Shown piece by piece: positions 35,458 to 46,600 of a DNA stretch of 64,000 bases; the first letter of the stretch is position 1; the number at the start of each line of letters is the position of its first letter. The stretch lies in the NCBI GenBank assembly GCA_034508935.3, contig CM067445.1:22218723-22282722 (forward strand). The letters run 5' to 3'. The translations under genes were made by a program, and so were the position numbers. This DNA comes from Berghia stephanieae. Its lineage: Eukaryota > Mollusca > Gastropoda > Nudibranchia > Aeolidiidae. The notes under the pieces were generated by a model. The model had not been told where the DNA came from, did not search any database, and saw only the letters and a list, made by a program, of their open reading frames with translations.

Positions 35458-38400
35458 ATGGAAGTCTCTCCTCCTAGGAGAATAAAAGTAAAAGGGTTGA
35501 AGGCAGGCATACTGCCTAACCTCCCACAAAAAATTAGGATACCTAGTCAGACAAGATTAATTTCCTGGAACATCAGAGGGATCAGATCAAATAGAACAGA
35601 ATTGGACCTCCTCCTCCAGAGGAATCCTGATGTAGTCTGTCTGCAGGAAACAAAATTACCAGCAGACGACTACACAGCAAAAGGATATACGGCCAATCAT
35701 CTGATTCACTCTGATGGCCAGATAGCGTGTGGGGGAGTTTCAACTCTCACAAAGAAGAGCACCCCCCACCGCTTGATACCAATGAAAACAAATCTACAGG
35801 CAATAGCAGTGAGAGTGACATTGCACAGACCAATCACCATCTGCTCTGTGTACATCCCACCAGATCATCGCCTCCAGTCTGCCGAGCTAGAGGGAGTTCT
35901 AAACCAACTCCCCCCTCCCTATGTGATAATGGGAGATTTCAATGTCACAGTCCTCTCTGGGGAAACACAGACACAAACCAGAGGGGAAAGTCAGTGGAGG
36001 CTTTCATAATGAAAATGGATGTATACTTGGCAAACGGTCTTGAGGCAACACGGGTAAATATTCACAATCTTACCACGTCTGCCATTGATCTCACTTTCTG
36101 TGATCCTACACTAGCTCCAGAGCTCTCCTGGACTGTGATCGATGACGATCACGGTTCTGACCATTTTCCAGTCTGCCTCGACATCACCCCGACTTCAAGG
36201 GCCCCACAGCCCAAACGTTGGAGTGTTCGGCGAGCAGATTGGGAAACTTTCTCACAGGAGTGTCACAGACTCCTTACGACAGAGGTGGACAGCTATGACA
36301 AATTCAAAATTATTTTAACAAATATCTGCAGCTCGACAATACCAACAACCTCTGGTAGACCGAGAAAACACAATCCCTGGTTTTCAGAGGAATGTCGAGC
36401 GGCCCTACGGGAGAAGAAAAAAGCATACAGGAAAGCCATGAGATTCCCAATCCCTGAGAATTTCGCAACATTTAGGAAACTACGAGCAAAGTGTAGGAAG
36501 ATCTTCCGAGAAAACAAACGGAGATCCTTCCAAAACTTTGTCTCAAAAATAAATAACCAGACACCCCTGAATAGGGTGTGGAAGATGTTACGGAAACTGA
36601 AGGGATCCGATAGTGATTCACTAAATCACTTGACACGTCCCGATGGATCCGTGGCTGAAACAGAACAAGAAATTGCCAACACTCTGGCCGAGAGGCTGGT
36701 GCACAACTCCTCGTCTGCACACCACACACCACAATTTCTGCGCCATAAACAAAACGCAGAAAACACACCAATAAACTTTACATCTACAAACACTGAAGAC
36801 TACAACAAACCATTTACACTTGAGGAGTTGGGTGCCTGCCTCCGTGACACAAATGTCACAGCACCGGGTCCTGACAACATCAGTTATGAAATACTCCGAC
36901 ATCTTCCACAAGATAGTCTGGTTGTCCTTTTGAATATCTACAACAAGATATGGACAACACAGACTTTTCCACCTAGTTGGAATCTGGCCACCGTGATTCC
37001 AATCCCAAAACCTGGGAAAGACCATTCGGATGCTTCAAACTACCGACCAATCTCCCTCACCAGCTGCCTATGCAAGCTGATGGAGAAAATGGTCAACAAG
37101 CGTCTGATGTTCTACTTGGAACACAACAACTCCCTCTCCGACCTCCAATGTGGCTTTCGAAAGAACAGATCAACTGTTGATCACCTTGTTCGACTAGAGA
37201 GCTTCATTCGTGAGGCCTTTGCCAAAGGTGAGCACTTGGTAGCAATCTTCTTTGACCTTGAGAAGGCCTTTGACACAACTTGGAAATTCGGAATCCTCAA
37301 AGATCTGCACAATCTTGGTCTGCGAGGAAACCTTCCAATGTTTGTCAGAGCATTTTTAAACAACAGATCCTTTCAGGTCAAAGCAGGATCCACCTTTTCT
37401 GATCCATTTGATCAGGAAGAGGGAGTTCCACAGGGTAGCATTCTGTCTCCCATTCTGTTTGAGATTAAAATAAACTCAATAGTGAATGCAATGAGACAGA
37501 ATGTTGACTGTTCCTTATATGTTGATGACTTTCTTGTATGCTATCGAAGTAAATCGAGTATGGACACCATTGAGAGACAGTTACAACTCCAACTAAACAA
37601 ACTGTCGGAGTGGGCAAATCTCAATGGTTTCTCCTTCTCCCCATCAAAAACAGTAGCTGTCCACTTCTGCCGAAAACGCACCTGCATTAGACAGCCTGAC
37701 CTTTATCTCAACAATTCCAGAATTGAGGTAAAGGACGAAGCCCGATTCCTGGGTTTGATCTTTGATAGGAAACTAAATTTCCTCGCCCATATCAAAGATC
37801 TCAGACTGCGATGCATGAAAGCAATGAGAATAATGAGAGTTCTGTCGAGCATGGAATGGGGTTCGGACACAAACACTCTTCTAAAGATATACCGAACCCT
37901 TATTCGATCAAAACTGGACTACGCATCTTTTGTATACGGCTCTGCAAAACCATCCTACTTAGGCATGCTGGACCCAATTCATCATCAGGGACTGCGCTTG
38001 GCACTCGGGCTTTCCGCACTTCTCCAGTGGCAAGCCTTTATGCTGAGGCAGATGAGCCACCTCTCCATCTCAGGAGGAAAAAACTGGCTCTCCAGTATGT
38101 TACTAAGGTCACATCGCTGCACGACAACCCAGCACACAAACATGTACACTACACGGATAGGACACTAGAAGAAAAATTTCGCAAGCACCCAAAAATGACA
38201 CCACCATTAGGTTGCAGAATAAAAAAAGACATCGCAGACATGAACATCAGTCTAGATAGGATACATCCATACGTCCAGGCAAAGACACCACCATGGTCCA
38301 TACATAGACCAAACATAAATTTGGACCTAACAAAACTGGAAAAATCACAAACAGACCCACATATTTACAAACAGACACTAAAAGCAATATTACAAACATA

Positions 38401-39209
38401 CAAAAACCATACTCACATATTTACGGATGGTTCAAAGAGCGCAGATGCAGTAGGATGTGCCTATCACTCATCGGAAGGCACAGGATCACTTCGCCTGGAT
38501 AGAAATGTTTCGATCTTTACAGCGGAATCGAGAGCAATCCTAAATGCTCTCCGTTTGGCTGAGAGATCGAATAAAAATAAATTCTTGATCTTGTCTGACT
38601 CGCTGTCCGTACTTAAGGGATCTCAAATTTTTATTGCACCGATCCAAGACTCATAAGTATCTTGGAAGGTGCAAATAAATTATTTATTAAGAAAAAGAAA
38701 GTTTGTTTTCTCTGGGTACCTAGTCATGTGGGTATCCAGGGGAACGAAGAAGCGGATCGACTGGCAAAAGAGGCGGTGAACCAAGAATTACAAGAGGGCA
38801 GTAAAATCCCACACGCGGATTTAAAGATCAATATAAAAAAACATGTCCGAAAGGAATGGGAACGATCCTGGAGTCGAGATGTACATAACAAATTAAAACA
38901 AATTAAAAGTGACCTCGGCCCCAGACCCAACTCGGGCTAAAAAGAAGAGACGAGGTAAAAATAACTCGACTCCGGATCGGACATACTGCCCTCACTCACC
39001 GTTTCCTTCTGGAGAGGGATGAAAAACCCCTCTGCAGAACATGTAACTGTGACCTGACAGTTCAACACATTTTAATTGAATGTACAGAATTAGAACAGAT
39101 AAGGTCACAACATTATGATAACAGAGACTTGAAGTCTCTGTTCCAGTCGGTCGATCCGCTTACAATTTTAAAGTATCTGCAGGAATGTGAACTCCTGCAG
39201 AAATTGTAA
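35458..39209 (+). pseudogene. LINE copy 2 ORF2: endonuclease-RT-RNase H, four frameshifts
   Basis: Starts MEVSPPRRIKVKGLKAGILP. Endonuclease motifs are LISWNIRGIRSN, VVCLQETKL, VIMGDFN and GSDHFPVCLD. The RT has FFDLEKAFDTTW, GVPQGSILSPILF and YVDDFLVCY. RNase H has TDGSKSADAVGC, FTAESRAIL, LILSDSLS and GNEEADRLAKEAV, all acidic catalytic residues present. The C-terminus holds a CCHC-like zinc motif. Compared with copy 1 there is a missing C near 35945 (AATGTCAC versus AATGCTCAC). Three G runs of 3 instead of 4 lie at 38007, 38617 and 38934. Copy 1's nonsense codon at 24877 is not present here. The last three indels look like homopolymer-length differences, so the true copy might be more intact. 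Confidence 0.9.
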
Positions 39210-39394
39210 ATAGATATTTTTACTTAACAAACATGTAACTATTATGATTTTATAAAGATTTTATTACAACAGTACACGTTTTGATCAGCTGTGGCCCTCG
39301 GGGCCGATAAAGGATTGATGAAAGACAGAAACGGGCGCTTAAATGACCTAAATAGTGTCGAAAGCGCCGTTAAACACCTAAAAACAAACAAAAC

Positions 39395-40112
39395 AAGAAA
39401 AAGAAAGTTTGTTTTCTCTGGGTACCTAGTCATGTGGGTATCCAGGGGAACGAAGAAGCGGATCGACTGGCAAAAGAGGCGGTGAGCCAAGAATTACAAG
39501 AGGGCAGTAAAATCCCACACGCGGATTTAAAGATCAATATAAAAAAACATGTCCGAAAGGAATGGGAACTATCCTGGAGTCGAGATATACATAACAAATT
39601 AAAACAAATTAAAAGTGACCTCGGCCCCAGACCCAACTCGGGGCTAAAAAGAAGAGACGAGGTAAAAATAACTCGACTCCGGATCGGACATACTGCCCTC
39701 ACTCACCGTTTCCTTCTGGAGAGGGATGAAAAACCCCTCTGCAGAACATGTAACTGTGACCTGACAGTTCAACACATTTTAATTGAATGTACAGAATTAG
39801 AACAGATAAGGTCACAACATTATGATAACAGAGACTTGAAGTCTCTGTTCCAGTCGGTCGATCCGCTTACAATTTTAAAGTATCTGCAGGAATGTGAACT
39901 CCTGCAGAAATTGTAAATAGATATTTTTACTTAACAAACATGTAACTATTATGATTTTATAAAGTTTTTATTACAACAGTACATGTTTTGATCAGCTGTG
40001 GCCCCTCGGGGCCGATAAAAGATTGATGAAAGACAGAAACGGGCGCTTAAATGACCTAAATAGTGTTGAAAGCGCCGTTAAACACCTAAAAACAAACAAA
40101 ACAAAAACAAAC
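39395..40112 (+). mobile_element. I/Nimb-type LINE copy 3, 3' end only
   Basis: It starts within RNase H (KKKVCFLWVPSHVG) directly at the tail of copy 2 and runs to the same 3' end, with a longer tail AAACAAAACAAAAACAAAC. The frame from about 39395 is open to 39916. It differs from copy 2 by a handful of bases and has the four-G run that copy 2 lacks. It is a severely 5'-truncated insertion into, or tandem with, the copy 2 tail. Confidence 0.9.
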
Positions 40113-40878
40113 GATCACCTTCATTACATTTTTCTACATAATCATCTCTGTCAATAATGCTGTTACTGTTACTTTTAAATTATGACTCTGAAATGCGTGT
40201 TAATAAATATATTATGTGGAAAACTTTGTGATGTATTTGTCTTTTTTATAATGGCATGAATGAATTGATTTTCACAGCTGTTGGTTTTGATTGGCTGACA
40301 AGTACATAGTAGGGGACAAGCTCTAGTATACTCTGGGTACAGCTGCCTCTCTCAGGAGTCATGGGTGGAGAAACTTTGGCCTCCTGGATCATTAACCAAT
40401 TAACTACCGTATTCTGGAAAGACACGTATTTAGAAATTGGCAAGAAAACCCGTCCTTCAAATATCGGGATGTCCCCGGTTCGAGAGTTTTTGCTAAGATG
40501 CAGGTCATTTCAATCCACCGACATTTGATGGACGAGTTTTCTGGCCAATTCTTTTTAATGTGTGCTCTTCTCTAGAGTTCGGCAGTCAACTGGTTAAGAA
40601 GGGGGGAGGGGCAGTGATGGTCCACCTTAGTCGTCTCAATGCTTAATAACTTAACTGTAACTGTAAGGAAGGTTCGGCCATCTTAGGATGAGATGCCCTC
40701 TTGATATTGATATCCTCTCGTTCTTATTGCTGCTTCCGTTTTTGGCCTAAAATGATTCTACTTAATGTCCAGGGTCTGGGTGGGATCACTGAGAGTAAAA
40801 TTTAACACATATTTAACCAAATGCACAAGTGCGTGTTTCTTGGATTTTCAACGTAAAAGGCGAAACGAGTTATTGACT
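40113..40878. other. No gene recognised
   Basis: Unique-looking sequence between LINE copy 3 and a CT microsatellite; no coding match seen. Confidence 0.4.
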
Positions 40879-40884
40879 TTCCCT

Positions 40885-40968
<84 letters not shown>

Positions 40969-40990
40969 CTCTTCTCTGTGTGTGTGTGTA
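40879..40990. repeat. CT then GT dinucleotide microsatellite
   Basis: CT runs broken by CC and TT, ending in TGTGTGTG. Frames across it are artefacts. Confidence 0.95.
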
Positions 40991-41084
40991 TGGGTGTGTC
41001 CATCTCTTTCAAAACGGACGAGAATGGGCAAACTTAAATAAAAGTTATTTATAACCAAGCAGTTGGACCCAAATCTAAATGGAC

Positions 41085-41835
41085 ATTTCGACTGATAACC
41101 TTCGTCAGCGAGATAAATGCAATGAACTGAAACAAATTAAGCTAAAACTCAAACTAAAATATGACCGCCGTACAGGAACCAACTTATGACCTAAAAGACA
41201 GAAATGAGATCAGAATCACTCGACTCTGGGTTGGACATACTGCTGTCACTCAGTTTCCTTATAGAGAAGGCGAAATGCCCCGCGTTGGAGCTGTAACAAA
41301 CGTTCATTTTTGCTGTAACTGACTTCACAGTTCGACATATTCTAATCATGTGCAGTTAGAACACAAAGCCGAGATACTATCGATGCTGTGCGTTTTACCA
41401 AAAAGCTCAACAACATTTGTCAACAGGAAATAACGTTTCGGAACACAAAACTGTATGTAACCTTAAACGGTTATAGTCTGATTGATACAATTTAGTGAAA
41501 ACTACTCATAAAAATGACTGGCTAAAAAGAATAACAAGAACCGAGTGACGTAAATTTCGTCATATCTATAATTAGGTCTTGAAGTCCTTGTTCCAGTCAG
41601 TTGATCCATTGACAATTTTTTTAAATATCTGTAGGAGTGTGAACTTCTGCAGGAATTGTAAATAAACATTTGAAAAGAATAAACAACCTGTAACTTAATA
41701 CGGTTTTATAAATTACTCTATTTACAAAAATTTCAACACGACGCCGCGATAGAGCAACAAAGGCATCTCTGGACCGAAAGAGTGATCAAAGCTGGGCCCG
41801 GGTGCTTAAATGGCCTTATAGCGCCACTTAAAAAA
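41085..41835 (+). mobile_element. Old, diverged 3' fragment of the same LINE family (copy 4)
   Basis: Blocks recognisable against copy 1 are 41200-41370 (TCACTCGACTCTGGGTTGGA, then the zinc-motif region) and 41572-41835 (TTGAAGTCCTTGTTCCAGTC, CTTCTGCAGGAATTGTAAAT, GGGTGCTTAAATGG, AGCGCC). About 200 bases at 41371-41571 have no counterpart and are an insertion. Many substitutions and indels destroy the frame, so this copy is far older than copies 1-3. Confidence 0.75.
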
Positions 41836-42305
41836 GCAAAAAAAAAAAAAAAAAAAACAACAAAAAACAAAATAAAAAAACAACAAACAAAACAACAAAA
41901 CAACAAAAGACAAATTAAAAAAAAAAACCCACAAAAAACAAAGACAAACAAAAAACAACAACAAAAGACAAAAACAAATCCAAAACAAAACAAAATATAA
42001 GCAAGAAATAGAACAAAAAAAAAAACCCAACAAAAAAAAAAAACAAACAAAACAGCACAACCCCTCCCCCCCCCCCCCCCCCCCCAAAAAAAAAAAAAAA
42101 AAAGAAACAAAACAAAAAACAAACAAACAAAAAAAAAAACAACAAAAAAACACAAAACAAAATACAAACAAGATACAAGACCTACCCCCTCCCCACACCC
42201 AAAAAGAAATAATTAAAAAAACAAAAACAAAAAAACAAAAAAAAAACCCAAAAAAAAAACCACAACAACAAACAAAAAGCAAACGAGAAACAAAAAATAC
42301 AACAA
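41836..42305. repeat. A-rich (AAAC)n tract with a poly-C island
   Basis: About 470 bases consist almost only of A and C, with a C run at 42066-42085. It begins where the LINE copy 4 tail should be and looks like an expanded AAAC tail. Phe/Leu/Cys-rich frames on the minus strand are not genes. Confidence 0.85.
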
Positions 42306-43357
42306 AACAACATCAGATGACACCAATGAATGGTTTCAGCCTATGCAAATATATTCATGTCGAAGTGGTTATTCAGAGTCGACTCCGGATAACTGAGGCA
42401 TTCATGTTGCATTTCTACAGTTTCACCTTGTTCTCAATATATGATCTAGATTGAAAAGAAAAATTAATTGCGATCCGACGGTTATGGAAGCAGAAAAATA
42501 CTTTTAGGTGCTATGAACGTTTGTTTTTACGAGATAAAAGAAAGGACCCGAAGCGCATCCGGTTTAAAAGCAGAAGCAGACGCCACGCCCCTTTTAAAGT
42601 TTAGTGGAGGGGTCGTTTGAATAAGTACAGAAAAAAGGGTAAGCAATTATTCCAATAACTAATGAATGTATACAAGTTGTAAATATTTTCATAAAGTAAT
42701 TACCGAAAAATGGTAAGGATTGTGTGGATACACCAAATAAATAACAAAAATTAAATCCCTTAAGAAAGTAACGAACGATTCTTTCAATCCACATTCTTCG
42801 GATTAATTTATACCGATGTGCATATTTCCCCATTTATTTGACGGTCTGATAACTCAATTCCTTATGGGCTCATTGTTGTAATGGAAATCTAAAAAAAAAA
42901 AAAAATAACGGAAATTATTGTCCATTACAACAATGTTAAACTAGGCCTATAAGTGTGTTCGGATGTTAGACATGTCTTCAATTTTGTTGTTTTTTGGGGT
43001 TTTTTTTTTTTTCTAATTGACGTCTAAATTTTAGACGTAAAGTAAGAAAAGGGTGAGATGATACTGATATGTTTTTAAAATATGACTTATATTACGGACT
43101 TGACCCAGTCTCTATATCTACTATCTATTTAGAGAGTAGAACGGCCCGATCTGAATCAGGGGTTCATTGTCTCACAAAGCAGGGTAATTTCTAGACTAAG
43201 ATAGCCAAATATTGAAGATAAAAAACATCACTGTCATCACTTTTTTTGTGAATTGGAATGTTGTGATCAGTTAAAACTCGAACTAATTATCTAACATTAA
43301 CACCCCCCCCCCCCCCAGCAAAAGAAAAGAAAAAGATAAAAAAAAAAAAAAAAAAAA

Positions 43358-43390
<33 letters not shown>

Positions 43391-43638
43391 AACAAAAAAC
43401 TGGTTGCCTCGAAAACCAAAATAAAACAATGATAGATATTCAACTCTATTCAATGTTGAGTGTAAATTTAGCAAGAAATTTTTTGGTGAATGCTATCGCA
43501 ATAAGTTAAGGTTGATAATAAAATGTCATGAGGGAAAATTTCTGTTTCAAGAAGAGAAATTTGTTTTCAGTTTAAAATTAATAATAATGCAGCCAGAAAG
43601 ATAATGATATTATGGTATCGATGCTTTGTATTTAGAAT
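42306..43638. other. Region upstream of CNTD1; repeat ends but no gene
   Basis: CAGAGTCGACTCCGGATAAC at 42375-42394 resembles a pogo/Tigger terminus; no matching right end was found. A 15-base perfect inverted repeat, CATTGTTGTAATGGA (42871-42885) with 42921-42935, surrounds a poly-A run. Poly-C and poly-A runs lie at 43302-43388. TTTAG just before the CNTD1 ATG could be an acceptor for a 5' UTR intron. Confidence 0.4.
42871..42935. repeat. Short perfect inverted repeat (15-bp arms)
   Basis: CATTGTTGTAATGGA and its exact reverse complement flank 35 bases containing a poly-A run; a small hairpin or repeat end. Confidence 0.7.
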
Positions 43639-46600
43639 ATGGGAAGTCCAGCTACATCATCAGAAAGGATTTTTGGAACACCTGTAGAACCTTTATTTAA
43701 CAATAAAGCAAATGGTTCTAGTCCAGAGATTTTACAGGACTGTCTTACCAACATGGCCATTCACAATGCTTTGGATATTAAAAGTGACAGTGACAAAAGT
43801 GTAAGTAAAATCATTAATAATTTTCCTAATACAAGAGTAGCACAATAAAGAGAATGACCACTTTCACTTGTGGCAGTGAAAGTTGATTTTAAGTGATATT
43901 TATTGAAGTTGGGGATCTCAATCTCCACAAGCAAACAGTCTTGGCTTTTCCGCATTTGTAGATTTTAGTTATTTATCTTTTTTTTTTTTTGATGGGAGAG
44001 GAGTGGAGGGTTGGGAGCAATAACCACTCTGTTGCAGAGGGAATTTCTATTGACAATTGCTGCTGACATCACACGTCACAAGAAAGCCTGATCAGGTGAT
44101 GAAGATGAAGAAACTGTCCCTCCAACAGAACCTGCTTCAAGCAAAATGGCACTATTAGATGTCATCACCCAAGCCGGAAATAGTCTATCTGCATGATTCC
44201 TGACAAACAGAAACAGACCACCAGCACTGATTAAAAAAAAAATTACATTAACAAAACGCCCGTTATGTCCAAATCTTCTTCAATATCAGACCTTTTAAGA
44301 GCCCTCATATAATTTCGATTAACGTTCCCCTATTGTGATGAATTATTCTTTGTAAGGAAACGTATTCTATGAGAACATATTTTGACTCAGTGCAATGCTT
44401 GCATGAACATATGTGTGCTTGAATCCAATGCAACTGCTTGCTTTACTGCCAATATCATCAATCTCTTAGTCCTTCAGAGCCATAAGGCCTATCTATGGAA
44501 TCAGAGTTTATCCTGGTTTCATTAACATGAATGGACAACAGCAATTGATTGTTACCCTTTGGATTGGACACACGTCTTCCTAATTTACTTTCCACCAGAT
44601 CTGACAGACCCAGCCACCCAATCATTGCTGGGTGGAGAGTCAGGTGGTGGGGGGGGGGGGGGGGGGGGGGGGGGAGGGGTCAGAATAAAATCTGGACTGA
44701 GGGTCAACATCATATTATAGCAAGAATGGTGCTAAGCCTGAAGCTTGCTTCAGTCTGATGTCGACAGTGCTAAAACTTTGACAAATGAGGAAAGACAAAG
44801 AATATGAATATATAATCGTGTACATTATTTATTTTTCTTACCAGACCCTATTTTGTGTTGGAGATTATGCCGAATATGTGATTTTAATGTGTGACAGATT
44901 TGATTTACCAGATGAAGCAAAGTTTTCTGCTTTGGAGTTATTTGGCAGGTTTGTTTATTTGTTGTTTTTTTATCACTCAAATTTACCAATAAATGAATAC
45001 CAGGCTTTTCAAAAAACAGTGAAAAGTCAACTATTTATATTCAATTCAGTTCAGTTCAAAATTTCTTTATTGTCAGAATATTCTGCAAATTACCCAATAA
45101 TACAGAGGAGTAATAGCAGATAATACATAATAAATGAATAAATATTATATTAGATCTTTATGATCTTTCTCCGACATTTAAATTATATTTAAATTATTTA
45201 TACATAGATCTAGGTATAACAATATATCAACACTTGTAAACTAGTCCTCCATAACATTCTCATGCACTCTTACACTGTATTCGATTTTCAAATTAAAAAA
45301 AAATTCTCATATAAAGATATTTCAAAGACAAAACTTAACATAAGAATCAAAATTATCTCCCATATGGGATAATTTGAAGGATTCAGAAAATGTCACTGAC
45401 TTAAAATAAGCTAATTTGATTAACAGAAAAACCGTTTGTTAGTTTTGAAATTGTAACGTTGTTTGTTCATTATTGTGTGTGCTGCTTAATACAATCCTTC
45501 AGGATAATCTACACATTGAGGTAATTGAGTTTCAAGATTCAAGAGTTTATTTAGGCCAATAATTATAATTTTTATCTGAACAAACAATAGCAAGGTCATA
45601 ACGTAAATGTTATCAATTCTATTAACACATTTTCTTTATTTATATACCATTTCAGAAGTAGATAATGCCATATAAAGTGTCTGCAGTCTTTTTGATCTCG
45701 TATTTACTATATTCTCAATCCTGCTTTATTTGAGTAACAAAAAACGATAATAGAAGCAACAATTGAATCATTAGATCATTTTTATTCAAATTGTTTAATC
45801 TATAACCGGAACTCATGCAAAATTTCACTGTTATCAATAATTTTAATGCTTACTTTTACCTCTATGGACTTGATTGCTTGTGGAATGGATGCTTCAACAT
45901 CAAAATACACCGAAGTCTGTTTAAGATAAACTCTTGGAGACCAGAAAAAAAGTTATCTAATCCGAGTGTTATCTTATCCAAAAGTCAAGGGGAACAACCC
46001 TTCAATGACACAAACATTTGTTTAATCTATTTGTTATCCCCCTAAAAGTTGCTAGAGCCATCTTTTACAATGCATCAGGCATACAATGATCTAAATGCTC
46101 GGAAAGGCAGAGTTGAAACGTTATCATCACTCATCGCCTAGTCTAGGCTAATTGTTTGATGACTGCCAGTCTCATTTTGATAACTGATTGATCCTAGTGG
46201 GGATGTATGCATGAGGAGGAAAGGGCAGGATAATGATAGACAAAGGCACAAACATGGGGGCTGTGGCACCAACATATGTTCACACGAGTGTGTGTCATGT
46301 GGTGACTTGCTTGTATATTTAAGTGAGCCTTTGCATCACTACACACTCGAATATATTAATATAGAGAATGTGTATTGTCCGATAAGGAGACTAAAAATTA
46401 GGAGATGGATGTGGGGGATGATTGAGAGATAGACTATCATTATACTCCCTAGCTATCCCAGTCGTGCAAATCCAGATTGATGAATTTATCTTATCCAGTG
46501 TAGCTCATGGATGGAGTTTTTCTTAAATATTTTAATTAAATTACTATTGATTTAGAGTAGAAAAATTGGGACCAGCCTTTGAGTTTATTTAAAGCGAGAG

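Larger units (their letters stand above)
32965..39394 (+). mobile_element. I/Nimb-type LINE copy 2, near full length
   Basis: It contains a presumed 5' UTR (about 32965-34104, border not defined), ORF1 (34105-35253), ORF2 (35458-39209 with frameshifts) and a 3' UTR ending in TAAACACCTAAAAACAAACA, the same tail as copies 1 and 3. Presence of endonuclease, RT and RNase H plus a zinc-knuckle ORF1 places it in the I group of non-LTR elements. I cannot tell I from Nimb by eye. It is about 99 percent identical to copy 1 where they overlap. No target duplication was identified because the 5' border is unclear. Confidence 0.9.

Noticed and set aside
34967-35485. Separate Pro-rich gene overlapping LINE ORF1
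   Set aside because: It is the alternative frame of the ORF1 tail; at most it indicates an indel in the C runs.
41733-42282. Phe/Cys-rich membrane-like proteins on the minus strand
   Set aside because: They are translations of the A/C-rich tract and its poly-C island.
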